From: Pleurodeles waltl | Taxonomy: Eukaryota > Chordata > Amphibia > Caudata > Salamandridae | Assembly: GCF_031143425.1 (NCBI RefSeq) | Contig: NC_090437.1 | Span: forward strand, 844,267,978 to 844,331,977 | DNA length: 64,000 nt | Reading direction: 5' to 3' | Shown here: piece by piece, positions 1-14,320 of the stretch | How the letters are laid out: every line of letters begins with the position of its first letter | How positions within the stretch are numbered: position 1 is the stretch's first letter | The notes under the pieces: model-generated | The model's input: the letters and a program-made list of their open reading frames with translations, nothing else | Told to the model about the DNA's origin: nothing | The model's database searches: none | Made by a program: the position numbers and the translations under genes

Positions 1-2749
1 TCGGTGACAGAAAGTTCTGTAATCAGAGAGGAGCCACAAATTTCCTTCCACCCAGTGTTCCCCCCATGTCTCCTGATAAAAATGGTACCTCACTTGTGGG
101 GGTAGGCCTAGCGCCCGCGACAGGAAAAGCCCCAAAACACAACGTTGACTCATCACATTTTCACAAAGAAAAAAGAGCTGTTTTTTTAAAAGTGCCTAGC
201 TGTGGATTTTGGACTCTACCTCAGCCGGCACCTAGGGAAACCTAGCAAACCTGCACAGTTTTGAAAACTAGACACCTAGGGGAATCCAAGATGGGGTGAC
301 TTGTGGGGCTCTGACCAGATTCTGTTACCCAGAATCCTTTGCAAACCTCAAAATCTGGCCAAAAAACACCTTTTACTCTCATTCGGTGACAGAGAGTTCT
401 GGAATCAGAGAGCACCCACAAATTTCCTTCCACCCAGCGTTCCCCCCCTGTCTCCCGATAAAAATGGTACCTCACTTGTGGGGGTAGGCCTAGCGCCCGC
501 GACAGGAAAAGCCCCAAAACACAACGTGGACTCATCACATTTTCACAAAGAAAACAGAGCTGTTTTTTGCAAAGCACCTAGCTGTGGATTTTGGCCTCTA
601 GCTCAGCCGGCACCTAGGGAAACCTAGCAAACCTGCGCAGTTTTCAAAACTAGACACCTAGGGGAATCCAAGATGGGGTGACTTGTGGGGCTCTGACCAG
701 ATTTTGTTACCCAGAATCCTTTGCAAACCTCAAAATTTGGCCCAAAAAACTGTTTTACCTCTCATTTCGGTGACAGAAAGTTCTGTAATCAGAGAGGAGC
801 CACAAATTTCCTTCCACCCAGCGTTCCCCAATGTCTCCTGATAAAAATGGTACCTCACTTGTGGGGGTAGGCCTAGCGCCCGCGACAGGAAAAGACCCAA
901 AATACAACGTGGATACATCACATTTTCACAAAGAAAACAGAGCTGTTTTTTGCAAAGCACCTAGCTGTAGATTTTGGCCTCTAGCTCAGCCGGCACCTAG
1001 GGAAACCTAGCAAACCTGCACAGTTTTGAAAACTAGACACCTAGGGGAATCCACGATGGGGTGACTTGTGGGGCTCTGACCAGATTCTGTTACCCAGAAT
1101 CCTTTGCAAACCTCAAAATTTGGCCAAAAAAACAGTTTTACCTCTCATTTCGGTGACAGAAAGTTCTGTAATCAGAGAGGAGCCACAAATTTCCTTCCAC
1201 CCAACGTTCCCCTTGTCTCCCGATAAAAATGGTACCTCACTTGTGGGTGTAGGCCTAGCGCCCGCGACAGGAAAAGCCCCAAAACACAATGTGGACACAT
1301 CACATTTTCACCAAGAAAACATAACTGTTTTTTGAAAAGTGCCTAGCTGTGGATTTTGGCCTCTACCTCAGCCGGCACCTGGGGAAACCTAGCAAACCTG
1401 CGCAGTTTTGGAAACTAGACACCGAGGGAAATCCAAGATGGGGTGACTTGTGGGACTCTGACCAGATTCTGTTACCCAGAATCCTTTGCAAACCTCAAAA
1501 TTTGGCCAAAAAAACAGTTTTACCTCTCATTTCGGTGACAGAAAGTTCTGTAATCAGAGAGGAGCCACAAATTTCCTTCCACCCAGCGTTCCCCCATGTC
1601 TCCCGATAAAAATGGTACCTCACTTGTGGGTGTAGGCCTAGCGCCCGCGACAAGAAAAGCCCCAGAACACAACGTGGACTCATCACATTTTCACAAAGAA
1701 AAAAGAGCTGTTTTTTTAAAAGTGCCTAGCTGTGGATTTTGGACTCTACCTCAGCCGGCACCTAGGGAAACCTAGCAAACCTGCGCAGTTTTGAAAACTA
1801 GACACCTAGGGGAATCCAAGATGGGGTGACTTGTGGGGCTCTGACCAGATTCTGTTACCCAGAATCCTTTGCAAACCTCAAAATCTGGCCAAAAAACACC
1901 TTTTACTCTCATTCGGTGACAGAGAGTTCTGGAATCAGAGAGCACCCACAAATTTCCTTCCACCCAGCGTTCCCCCCCTGTCTCCCGATAAAAATGGTAC
2001 CGCACTTGTGGGGGTAGGCCTAGCGCCCGCGACAGGAAAAGCCCCAAAACACAACGTGGACTCATCACATTTTCACAAAGAAAACAGAGCTGTTTTTTGC
2101 AAAGCACCTAGCTGTGGATTTTGGCCTCTAGCTCAGCCGGCACCTAGGGAAACCTAGCAAACCTGCGCAGTTTTGAAAACTAGACACCTAGGGGAATCCA
2201 AGATGGGGTGACTTGTGGGGCTCTGACCAGATTTTGTTACCCAGAATCCTTTGCAAACCTCAAAATTTGGCCCAAAAAACTGTTTTACCTCTCATTTCGG
2301 TGACAGAAAGTTCTGTAATCAGAGAGGAGCCACAAATTTCCTTCCACCCAGCGTTCCCCAATGTCTCCTGATAAAAATGGTACCTCACTTGTGGGGGTAG
2401 GCCTAGCGCCCGCGACAGGAAAAGACCCAAAATACAACGTGGATACATCACATTTTCACAAAGAAAACAGAGCTGTTTTTTGCAAAGCACCTAGCTGTAG
2501 ATTTTGGCCTCTAGCTCAGCCGGCACCTAGGGAAACCTAGCAAACCTGCACAGTTTTGAAAACTAGACACCTAGGGGAATCCACGATGGGGTGACTTGTG
2601 GGGCTCTGACCAGATTCTGTTACCCAGAATCCTTTGCAAACCTCAAAATTTGGCCAAAAAAACAGTTTTACCTCTCATTTCGGTGACAGAAAGTTCTGTA
2701 ATCAGAGAGGAGCCACAAATTTCCTTCCACCCAGTGTTCCCCCCATGTC

Positions 2750-5700
2750 TCCTGATAAAAATGGTACCTCACTTGTGGGGGTAGGCCTAGCGCCCGCGAC
2801 AGGAAAAGCCCCAAAACACAACGTGGACTCATCACATTTTCACAAAGAAAAAAGAGCTGTTTTTTTAAAAGTGCCTAGCTGTGGATTTTGGACTCTACCT
2901 CAGCCGGCACCTAGGGAAACCTAGCAAACCTGCGCAGTTTTGAAAACTAGACACCTAGGGGAATCCAAGATGGGGTGACTTGTGGGGCTCTGACCAGATT
3001 CTGTTACCCAGAATCCTTTGCAAACCTCAAAATCTGGCCAAAAAACACCTTTTACTCTCATTCGGTGACAGAGAGTTCTGGAATCAGAGAGCACCCACAA
3101 ATTTCCTTCCACCCAGCGTTCCCCCCCTGTCTCCCGATAAAAATGGTACCTCACCTGTGGGGGTAGGCCTAGCGCCCGCGACAGGAAAAGCCCCAAAACA
3201 CAACGTGGACTCATCACATTTTCACAAAGAAAACAGAGCTGTTTTTTGCAAAGCACCTAGCTGTGGATTTTGGCCTCTAGCTCAGCCGGCACCTAGGGAA
3301 ACCTAGCAAACCTGCCCAGTTTTGAAAACTAGACACCTAGGGGAATCCAAGATGGGGTGACTTGTGGGGCTCTGACCAGATTTTGTTACCCAGAATCCTT
3401 TGCAAACCTCAAAATTTGGCCAAAAAAACTGTTTTACCTCTCATTTCGGTGACAGAAAGTTCTGTAATCAGAGAGGAGCCACAAATTTCCTTCCACCCAG
3501 CGTTCCCCAATGTCTCCTGATAAAAATGGTACCTCACTTGTGGGGGTAGGCCTAGCGCCCGCGACAGGAAAAGACCCAAAATACAACGTGGATACATCAC
3601 ATTTTCACAAAGAAAACAGCTGTTTTTTGCAAAGCACCTAGCTGTAGATTTTGGCCTCTAGCTCAGCCGGCACCTAGGGAAACCTAGCAAACCTGCACAG
3701 TTTTGAAAACTAGACACCTAGGGGAATCCACGATGGGGTGACTTGTGGGGCTCTGACCAGATTCTGTTACCCAGAATCCTTTGCAAACCTCAAAATTTGG
3801 CCCAAAAAACAGTTTTACCTCTCATTTCGGTGACAGAAAGTTCTGTAATCAGAGAGGAGCCACAAATTTCCTTCCACCCAGCGTTCCCCTTGTCTCCCGA
3901 TAAAAATGGTACCTCACTTGTGGGTGTAGGCCTAGCGCCCGCGACAGGAAAAGCCCCAAAACACAATGTGGACACATCACATTTTCACCAAGAAAACATA
4001 ACTGTTTTTTGAAAAGTGCCTAGCTGTGGATTTTGGCCTCTACCTCAGCCGGCACCTGGGGAAACCTAGCAAACCTGCGCAGTTTTGGAAACTAGACACC
4101 GAGGGGAATCCAAGATGGGGTGACTTGTGGGGCTCTGACCAGATTCTGTTACCCAGAATCCTTTGCAAACCTCAAAATTTGGCCCAAAAAACAGTTTTAC
4201 CTCTCATTTCGGTGACAGAAAGTTCTGTAATCAGAGAGGAGCCACAAATTTCCTTCCACCCAGTGTTCCCCCCATGTCTCCTGATAAAAATGGTACCTCA
4301 CTTGTGGGGGTAGGCCTAGCGCCCGCGACAGGAAAAGCCCCAAAACACAACGTGGACTCATCACATTTTCACAAAGAAAAAAGAGCTGTTTTTTTAAAAG
4401 TGCCTAGCTGTGGATTTTGGACTCTACCTCAGCCGGCACCTAGGGAAACCTAGCAAACCTGCACAGTTTTGAAAACTAGACACCTAGGGGAATCCAAGAT
4501 GGGGTGACTTGTGGGGCTCTGACCAGATTCTGTTACCCAGAATCCTTTGCAAACCTCAAAATCTGGCCAAAAAACACCTTTTACTCTCATTTCGGTGACA
4601 GAAAGTTCTGTAATCAGAGAGGAGCCACAAATTTCCTTCCACCCATCGTTCCCCCCCTGTCTCCCGATAAAAATGGTACCTCACTTGTGGGTGTAGGCCT
4701 AGCGCCCGCGACAGGAAAAGCCCCAAAACACAATGTGGACACATCACATTTTCACAAAGAAAACAGAGCTGTTTTTTGCAAAGCACCTAGCTGTGGATTT
4801 TAGCCTCTAGCTCAGCCGGCACCTAGGGAAACCTAGCAAACCTGAGCAGTTTTGAAAACTAGACACCTAGGGGAATCCAAGATGGGGTGACTTGTGGGGC
4901 TCTGACCAGATTCTGTTACCCAGAATCCTTTGCAAACCTCAAAATTTGGCCAAAAAAACAGTTTTACCTCTCATTTCGGTGACAGAAAGTTCTGTAATCA
5001 GAGAGGAGCCACAAATTTCCTTCCACCCAGCGTTCCCGAATGTCTCCCGATAAAAATGGTACCTCACTTGTGAGTGTAGGCCTAGCGCCCGCGACAAGAA
5101 AAGCCCCAGAACACAACGTGGACTCATCACATTTTCACAAAGAAAAAAGAGCTGTTTTTTTAAAAGTGCCTAGCTGTGGATTTTGGACTCTACCTCAGCC
5201 GGCACCTAGGGAAACCTAGCAAACCTGCACAGTTTTGAAAACTAGACACCTAGGGGAATCCAAGATGGGGTGACTTGTGGGGCTCTGACCAGATTCTGTT
5301 ACCCAGAATCCTTTGCAAACCTCAAAATCTGGTCAAAAAACACCTTTTACTCTCATTCGGTGACAGAGAGTTCTGGAATCAGAGAGCACCCACAAATTTC
5401 CTTCCACCCAGCGTTCCCCCCCTGTCTCCCGATAAAAATGGTACCTCACTTGTGGGGGTAGGCGTAGCGCCCGCGACAGGAAAAGCCCCAAAACACAACG
5501 TGGACTCATCACATTTTCACAAAGAAAACCGGGCTGTTTTTTGCAAAGCACCTAGCTGTGGATTTTGGCCTCTAGCTCAGCCGGCACCTAGGGAAACCTA
5601 GCAAACCTGCGCAGTTTTGAAAACTAGACACCTAGGGGAATCCAAGATGGGGTGACTTGTGGGGCTCTGACCAGATTTTGTTACCCAGAATCCTTTGCAA

Positions 5701-6192
5701 ACCTCAAAATTTGGCCAAAAAAACTGTTTTACCTCTCATTTCGGTGACAGAAAGTTCTGTAATCAGAGAGGAGCCACAAATTTCCTTCCACCCAGCGTTC
5801 CCCAATGTCTCCTGATAAAAATGGTACCTCACTTGTGGGGGTAGGCCTAGCGCCCGCGACAGGAAAAGACCCAAAATACAACGTGGATACATCACATTTT
5901 CACAAAGAAAACAGAGCTGTTTTTTGCAAAGCACCTAGCTGTAGATTTTGGCCTCTAGCTCAGCCGGCACCTAGGGAAACCTAGCAAACCTGCACAGTTT
6001 TGAAAACTAGACACCTAGGGGAATCCACGATGGGGTGACTTGTGGGGCTCTGACCAGATTCTGTTACCCAGAATCCTTTGCAAACCTCAAAATTTGGCCA
6101 AAAAAACAGTTTTACCTCTCATTTCGGTGACAGAAAGTTCTGTAATCAGAGAGGAGCCACAAATTTCCTTCCACCCAGCGTTCCCCAATGTC
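2750..6192. repeat. Nine-monomer higher-order satellite block, copy 1 (3443 bp)
   Basis: A block of nine monomers recurs at a constant offset of 3443 bp. For example, the variant monomers at 3743, 4026, 4504 and 5270 reappear at 7186, 7469, 7947 and 8713. The left limit is approximate: the monomer at about 2700-2750 carries CCCAGTGTTCCCCCCATG, whereas the one 3443 bp later carries CCCAGCGTTCCCCAATG. Confidence 0.9.
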
Positions 6193-9100
6193 TCCTGATA
6201 AAAATGGTACCTCACTTGTGGGGGTAGGCCTAGCGCCCGCGACAGGAAAAGCCCCAAAACACAACGTGGACTCATCACATTTTCACAAAGAAAAAAGAGC
6301 TGTTTTTTTAAAAGTGCCTAGCTGTGGATTTTGGACTCTACCTCAGCCGGCACCTAGGGAAACCTAGCAAACCTGCACAGTTTTGAAAACTAGACACCTA
6401 GGGGAATCCAAGATGGGGTGACTTGTGGGGCTCTGACCAGATTCTGTTACCCAGAATCCTTTGCAAACCTCAAAATCTGGCCAAAAAACTCCTTTTACTC
6501 TCATTCGGTGACAGAGAGTTCTGGAATCAGAGAGCACCCACAAATTTCCTTCCACCCAGCGTTCCCCCCCTGTCTCCCGATAAAAATGGTACCTCACCTG
6601 TGGGGGTAGGCCTAGCGCCCGCGACAGGAAAAGCCCCAAAACACAACGTGGACTCATCACATTTTCACAAAGAAAACAGAGCTGTTTTTTGCAAAGCACC
6701 TAGCTGTGGATTTTGGCCTCTAGCTCAGCCGGCACCTAGGGAAACCTAGCAAACCTGCCCAGTTTTGAAAACTAGACACCTAGGGGAATCCAAGATGGGG
6801 TGACTTGTGGGGCTCTGACCAGATTTTGTTACCCAGAATCCTTTGCAAACCTCAAAATTTGGCCAAAAAAACTGTTTTACCTCTCATTTCGGTGACAGAA
6901 AGTTCTGTAATCAGAGAGGAGCCACAAATTTCCTTCCACCCAGCGTTCCCCAATGTCTCCTGATAAAAATGGTACCTCACTTGTGGGGGTAGGCCTAGCG
7001 CCCGCGACAGGAAAAGACCCAAAATACAACGTGGATACATCACATTTTCACAAAGAAAACAGCTGTTTTTTGCAAAGCACCTAGCTGTAGATTTTGGCCT
7101 CTAGCTCAGCCGGCACCTAGGGAAACCTAGCAAACCTGCACAGTTTTGAAAACTAGACACCTAGGGGAATCCACGATGGGGTGACTTGTGGGGCTCTGAC
7201 CAGATTCTGTTACCCAGAATCCTTTGCAAACCTCAAAATTTGGCCCAAAAAACAGTTTTACCTCTCATTTCGGTGACAGAAAGTTCTGTAATCAGAGAGG
7301 AGCCACAAATTTCCTTCCACCCAGCGTTCCCCTTGTCTCCCGATAAAAATGGTACCTCACTTGTGGGTGTAGGCCTAGCGCCCGCGACAGGAAAAGCCCC
7401 AAAACACAATGTGGACACATCACATTTTCACCAAGAAAACATAACTGTTTTTTGAAAAGTGCCTAGCTGTGGATTTTGGCCTCTACCTCAGCCGGCACCT
7501 GGGGAAACCTAGCAAACCTGCGCAGTTTTGGAAACTAGACACCGAGGGGAATCCAAGATGGGGTGACTTGTGGGGCTCTGACCAGATTCTGTTACCCAGA
7601 ATCCTTTGCAAACCTCAAAATTTGGCCCAAAAAACAGTTTTACCTCTCATTTCGGTGACAGAAAGTTCTGTAATCAGAGAGGAGCCACAAATTTCCTTCC
7701 ACCCAGTGTTCCCCCCATGTCTCCTGATAAAAATGGTACCTCACTTGTGGGGGTAGGCCTAGCGCCCGCGACAGGAAAAGCCCCAAAACACAACGTGGAC
7801 TCATCACATTTTCACAAAGAAAAAAGAGCTGTTTTTTTAAAAGTGCCTAGCTGTGGATTTTGGACTCTACCTCAGCCGGCACCTAGGGAAACCTAGCAAA
7901 CCTGCACAGTTTTGAAAACTAGACACCTAGGGGAATCCAAGATGGGGTGACTTGTGGGGCTCTGACCAGATTCTGTTACCCAGAATCCTTTGCAAACCTC
8001 AAAATCTGGCCAAAAAACACCTTTTACTCTCATTTCGGTGACAGAAAGTTCTGTAATCAGAGAGGAGCCACAAATTTCCTTCCACCCATCGTTCCCCCCC
8101 TGTCTCCCGATAAAAATGGTACCTCACTTGTGGGTGTAGGCCTAGCGCCCGCGACAGGAAAAGCCCCAAAACACAATGTGGACACATCACATTTTCACAA
8201 AGAAAACAGAGCTGTTTTTTGCAAAGCACCTAGCTGTGGATTTTAGCCTCTAGCTCAGCCGGCACCTAGGGAAACCTAGCAAACCTGAGCAGTTTTGAAA
8301 ACTAGACACCTAGGGGAATCCAAGATGGGGTGACTTGTGGGGCTCTGACCAGATTCTGTTACCCAGAATCCTTTGCAAACCTCAAAATTTGGCCAAAAAA
8401 ACAGTTTTACCTCTCATTTCGGTGACAGAAAGTTCTGTAATCAGAGAGGAGCCACAAATTTCCTTCCACCCAGCGTTCCCGAATGTCTCCCGATAAAAAT
8501 GGTACCTCACTTGTGGGTGTAGGCCTAGCGCCCGCGACAAGAAAAGCCCCAGAACACAACGTGGACTCATCACATTTTCACAAAGAAAAAAGAGCTGTTT
8601 TTTTAAAAGTGCCTAGCTGTGGATTTTGGACTCTACCTCAGCCGGCACCTAGGGAAACCTAGCAAACCTGCACAGTTTTGAAAACTAGACACCTAGGGGA
8701 ATCCAAGATGGGGTGACTTGTGGGGCTCTGACCAGATTCTGTTACCCAGAATCCTTTGCAAACCTCAAAATCTGGTCAAAAAACACCTTTTACTCTCATT
8801 CGGTGACAGAGAGTTCTGGAATCAGAGAGCACCCACAAATTTCCTTCCACCCAGCGTTCCCCCCCTGTCTCCCGATAAAAATGGTACCTCACTTGTGGGG
8901 GTAGGCGTAGCGCCCGCGACAGGAAAAGCCCCAAAACACAACGTGGACTCATCACATTTTCACAAAGAAAACCGGGCTGTTTTTTGCAAAGCACCTAGCT
9001 GTGGATTTTGGCCTCTAGCTCAGCCGGCACCTAGGGAAACCTAGCAAACCTGCGCAGTTTTGAAAACTAGACACCTAGGGGAATCCAAGATGGGGTGACT

Positions 9101-9600
9101 TGTGGGGCTCTGACCAGATTTTGTTACCCAGAATCCTTTGCAAACCTCAAAATTTGGCCAAAAAAACTGTTTTACCTCTCATTTCGGTGACAGAAAGTTC
9201 TGTAATCAGAGAGGAGCCACAAATTTCCTTCCACCCAGCGTTCCCCAATGTCTCCTGATAAAAATGGTACCTAACTTGTGGGGGTAGGCCTAGCGCCCGC
9301 GACAGGAAAAGACCCAAAATACAACGTGGATACATCACATTTTCACAAAGAAAACAGAGCTGTTTTTTGCAAAGCACCTAGCTGTAGATTTTGGCCTCTA
9401 GCTCAGCCGGCACCTAGGGAAACCTAGCAAACCTGCACAGTTTTGAAAACTAGACACCTAGGGGAATCCACGATGGGGTGACTTGTGGGGCTCTGACCAG
9501 ATTCTGTTACCCAGAATCCTTTGCAAACCTCAAAATTTGGCCAAAAAAACAGTTTTACCTCTCATTTCGGTGACAGAAAGTTCTGTAATCAGAGAGGAGC
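6193..9600. repeat. Nine-monomer higher-order satellite block, copy 2
   Basis: Second copy of the 3443-bp block. I found only a few substitutions against copy 1: 2934 g/6377 a, 3047 a/6490 t, 5073 a/8516 g and 5830 c/9273 a. No length change was seen. The match ends near 9600, where this copy reads CAGCGATCACCCATG and the corresponding monomer near 6160 reads CAGCGTTCCCCAATG. Confidence 0.9.
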
Positions 9601-12600
9601 CACAAATTTCCTTCCACCCAGCGATCACCCATGTCTCCCGATAAAAATGGTACCTCACTTGTGGGTGTAGGCCTAGCGCCCGCGACAGGAAAAGCCCCAA
9701 AACACAATGTGGACACATCACATTTTCACCAAGAAAACATAACTGTTTTTTGAAAAGTGCCTAGCTGTGGATTTTGGCCTCTACCTCAGCCGGCACCTGG
9801 GGAAACCTAGCAAACCTGCCCAGTTTTGGAAACTAGACACCGAGGGGAATCCAAGATGGGGTGACTTGTGGGGCTCTGACCAGATTCTGTTACCCAGAAT
9901 CCTTTGCAAACCTCAAAATTTGGCCAAAAAAACAGTTTTACCTCTCATTTCGGTGACAGAAAGTTCTGTAATCAGAGAGGAGCCACAAATTTCCTTCCAC
10001 CCAGTGTTCCCCCCATGTCTCCTGATAAAAATGGTACCTCACTTGTGGGGGTAGGCCTAGCGCCCGCGACAGGAAAAGCCCCAAAACACAACGTGGACTC
10101 ATCACATTTTCACAAAGAAAAAAGAGCTGTTTTTTTAAAAGTGCCTAGCTGTGGATTTTGGACTCTACCTCAGCCGGCACCTAGGGAAACCTAGCAAACC
10201 TGCACAGTTTTGAAAACTAGACACCTAGGGGAATCCAAGATGGGGTGACTTGTGGGGCTCTGACCAGATTCTGTTACCCAGAATCCTTTGCAAACCTCAA
10301 AATCTGGCCAAAAAACACCTTTTACTCTCATTCGGTTACAGAGAGTTCTGGAATCAGAGAGCACCCACAAATTTCCTTCCACCCAGCGTTCCCCCCCTGT
10401 CTCCCGATAAAAATGGTACCTCACTTGTGGGGGTAGGCCTAGCGCCCGCGACAGGAAAAGCCCCAAAACACAACGTGGACTCATCACATTTTCACAAAGA
10501 AAACAGAGCTGTTTTTTGCAAAGCACCTAGCTGTGGATTTTGGCCTCTAGCTCAGCCGGCACCTAGGGAAATCTAGCAAACCTGCGCAGTTTTGAAAACT
10601 AGACACCTAGGGGAATCCAAGACGGGGTGACTTGTGGGGCTCTGACCAGATTTTGTTACCCAGAATCCTTTGCAAACCTCAAAATTTGGCCAAAAAAACT
10701 GTTTTACCTCTCATTTCGGTGACAGAAAGTTCTGTAATCAGAGAGGAGCCACAAATTTCCTTCCACCCGGCGTTCCCCAATGTCTTCTGATAGAAATGGT
10801 ACCTCACTTGTGGGGGTAGGCCTAGCGCCCGCGACAGGAAAAGACCCAAAATACAACGTGGATACATCACATTTTCACAAAGAAAACAGAGCTGTTTTTT
10901 GCAAAGCACCTAGCTGTAGATTTTGGCCTCTAGCTCAGCCGGCACCTAGGGAAACCTAGCAAACCTGCACAGTTTTGAAAACTAGACACCTAGGGGAATC
11001 CACGATGGGGTGACTTGTGGGGCTCTGACCAGATTCTGTTACCCAGAATCCTTTGCAAACCTCAAAATTTGGCCAAAAAAACAGTTTTACCTCTCATTTC
11101 GGTGACAGAAAGTTCTGTAATCAGAGAGGAGCCACAAATTTCCTTCCACCCAGCGATCACCCATGTCTCCCGATAAAAATGGTACCTCACTTGTGGGTGT
11201 AGGCCTAGCGCCCGCGACAGGAAAAGCCCCAAAACACAATGTGGACACATCACATTTTCACCAAGAAAACATAACTGTTTTTTGAAAAGTGCCTAGCTGT
11301 GGATTTTGGCCTCTACCTCAGCCGGCACCTGGGGAAACCTAGCAAACCTGCGCAGTTTTGGAAACTAGACACCGAGGGGAATCCAAGATGGGGTGACTTG
11401 TGGGGCTCTGACCAGATTCTGTTACCAAGAATCCTTTGCAAACCTCAAAATTTGGCCAAAAAAACAGTTTTACCTCTCATTTCGGTGACAGAAAGTTCTG
11501 TAATCAGAGAGGAGCCACAAATTTCCTTCCACCCAGTGTTCCCCCCATGTCTCCTGATAAAAATGGTACCTCACTTGTGGGGGTAGGCCTAGCGCCCGCG
11601 ACAGGAAAAGCCCCAAAACACAACGTGGACTCATCACATTTTCACAAAGAAAAAAGAGCTGTTTTTTTAAAAGTGCCTAGCTGTGGATTTTGGACTCTAC
11701 CTCAGCCGGCACCTAGGGAAACCTAGCAAACCTGCACAGTTTTGAAAACTAGACACCTAGGGGAATCCAAGATGGGGTGACTTGTGGGGCTCTAACCAGA
11801 TTCTGTTACCCAGAATCCTTTGCAAACCTCAAAATCTGGCCAAAAAACACCTTTTACTCCCATTCGGTGACAGAGAGTTCTGGAATCAGAGAGCACCCAC
11901 AAATTTCCTTCCACCCAGCGTTCCCCCCCTGTCTCCCGATAAAAATGGTACCTCACTTGTGGGGGTAGGCCTAGCGCCCGCGACAGGAAAAGCCCCAAAA
12001 CACAACGTGGACTCATCACATTTTCACAAAGAAAACAGAGCTGTTTTTTGCAAAGCACCTAGCTGTGGATTTTGGCCTCTAGCTCAGCCGGCACCTAGGG
12101 AAACCTAGCAAACCTGCGCAGTTTTGAAAACTAGACACCTAGGGGAATCCAAGATGGGGTGACTTGTGGGGCTCTGACCAGATTTTGTTACCCAGAATCC
12201 TTTGCAAACCTCAAAATTTGGCCAAAAAAACTGTTTTACCTCTCATTACGGTGACAGAAAGTTCTGTAATCAGAGAGAAGCCACAAATTTCCTTCCACCC
12301 AGCCTTCCCCAATGTCTCCTGATAAAAATGGTACCTCACTTGTGGGGGTAGGCCTAGCGCCGCGACAGGAAAAGACCCAAAATACAACGTGGATACATCA
12401 CATTTTCACAAAGAAAACAGAGCTGTTTTTTGCAAAGCACCTAGCTGTAGATTTTGGCCTCTAGCTCAGCCGGCACCTAGGGAAACCTAGCAAACCTGCA
12501 CAGTTTTGAAAACTAGACACCTAGGGGAATCCACGATGGGGTGACTTGTGGGGCTCTGACCAGATTCTGTTACCCAGAATCCTTTGCAAACCTCAAAATT

Positions 12601-14320
12601 TGGCCAAAAAAACAGTTTTACCTCTCATTTCGGTGACAGAAAGTTCTGTAATCAGAGAGGAGCCACAAATTTCCTTCCACCCAGCGTTCCCCCATGTCTC
12701 CCGATAAAAATGGTACCTCACTTGTGGGTGTAGGCCTAGCGCCCGCGACAGGAAAAGCCCCAAAACACAATGTGGACACATCACATTTTCACCAAGAAAA
12801 CATAACTGTTTTTTGAAAAGTGCCTAGCTGTGGATTTTGGCCTCTACCTCAGCCGGCACCTGGGGAAACCTAGCAAACCTGCGCAGTTTTGGAAACTAGA
12901 CACCGAGGGGAATCCAAGATGGGGTGACTTGTGGGGCTCTGACCAGATTCTGTTACCCAGAATCCTTTGCAAACCTCAAAATTTGGCCAAAAAAACAGTT
13001 TTACCTCTCATTTCGGTGACAGAAAGTTCTGTAATCAGAGAGGAGCCACAAATTTCCTTCCACCCAGTGTTCCCCCCATGTCTCCTGATAAAAATGGTAC
13101 CTCACTTGTGGGGGTAGGCCTAGCGCCCGCGACAGGAAAAGCCCCAAAACACAACGTGGACTCATCACATTTTCACAAAGAAAAAAGAGCTGTTTTTTTA
13201 AAAGTGCCTAGCTGTGGATTTTGGACTCTACCTCAGCCGGCACCTAGGGAAACCTAGCAAACCTGCACAGTTTTGAAAACTAGACACCTAGGGGAATCCA
13301 AGATGGGGTGACTTGTGGGGCTCTGACCAGATAATGTTACCCAGAATCCTTTGCAAACCTCAAAATCTGGCCAAAAAACACCTTTTACTCTCATTCGGTG
13401 ACAGAGAGTTCTGGAATCAGAGAGCACCCACAAATTTCCTTCCACCCAGCGTTCCCCCCCTGTCTCCCGATAAAAATGGTACCTCACTTGTGGGGGTAGG
13501 CCTAGCGCCCGCGACAGGAAAAGCCCCAAAACACAACGTGGACTCATCACATTTTCACAAAGAAAACAGAGCTGTTTTTTGCAAAGCACCTAGCTGTGGA
13601 TTTTGGCCTCTAGCTCAGCCGGCACCTAGGGAAACCTAGCAAACCTGCGCAGTTTTGAAAACTAGACACCTAGGGGAATCTAAGATGGGGTGACTTGTGG
13701 GGCTCTGACCAGATTTTGTTACCCAGAATCCTTTGCAAACCTCAAAATTTGGCCAAAAAAACTGTTTTACCTCTCATTTCGGTGACAGAAAGTTCTGTAA
13801 TCAGAGAGGAGCCACAAATTTCCTTCCACCCAGCGTTCCCCAATGTCTCCTGATAAAAATGGTACCTCACTTGTGGGGGTAGACCTAGCGCCCGCGACAG
13901 GAAAAGACCCAAAATACAACGTGGATACATCACATTTTCACAAAGAAAACAGAGCTGTTTTTTGCAAAGCACCTAACTGTAGATTTTGGCCTCTAGCTCA
14001 GCCGGCACCTAGGGAAACCTAGCAAACCTGCACAGTTTTGAAAACTAGACACCTAGGGGAATCCACGATGGGGTGACTTGTGGGGCTCTGACCAGATTCT
14101 GTTACCCAGAATCCTTTGCAAACCTCAAAATTTGGCCAAAAAAACAGTTTTACCTCTCATTTCGGTGACAGAAAGTTCTGTAATCAGAGAGGAGCCACAA
14201 ATTTCCTTCCACCCAGCGTTCCCCCATGTCTCCCGATAAAAATGGTACCTCACTTGTGGGTGTAGGCCTAGCGCCCGCGACAGGAAAAGCCCCAAAACAC
14301 AATGTGGACATATCACATTT
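9220..14320. repeat. Four-monomer higher-order repeat (~1531 bp), reiterated
   Basis: The same succession of four monomer variants repeats with offsets of 1531-1532 bp. A monomer with a distinctive head starts its ORF shadow at 9530, 11062, 12593 and 14125; its neighbours at 9767, 11299 and 12830 follow in step. A similar 1530-bp periodicity links 242-1066 with 1772-2596 at the left edge. To the right of 14.3 kb the spacing of one diagnostic monomer becomes irregular (14785, 16696, 18226, 20903, 22050), corresponding to 5, 4, 7 and 3 monomers. Confidence 0.88.
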
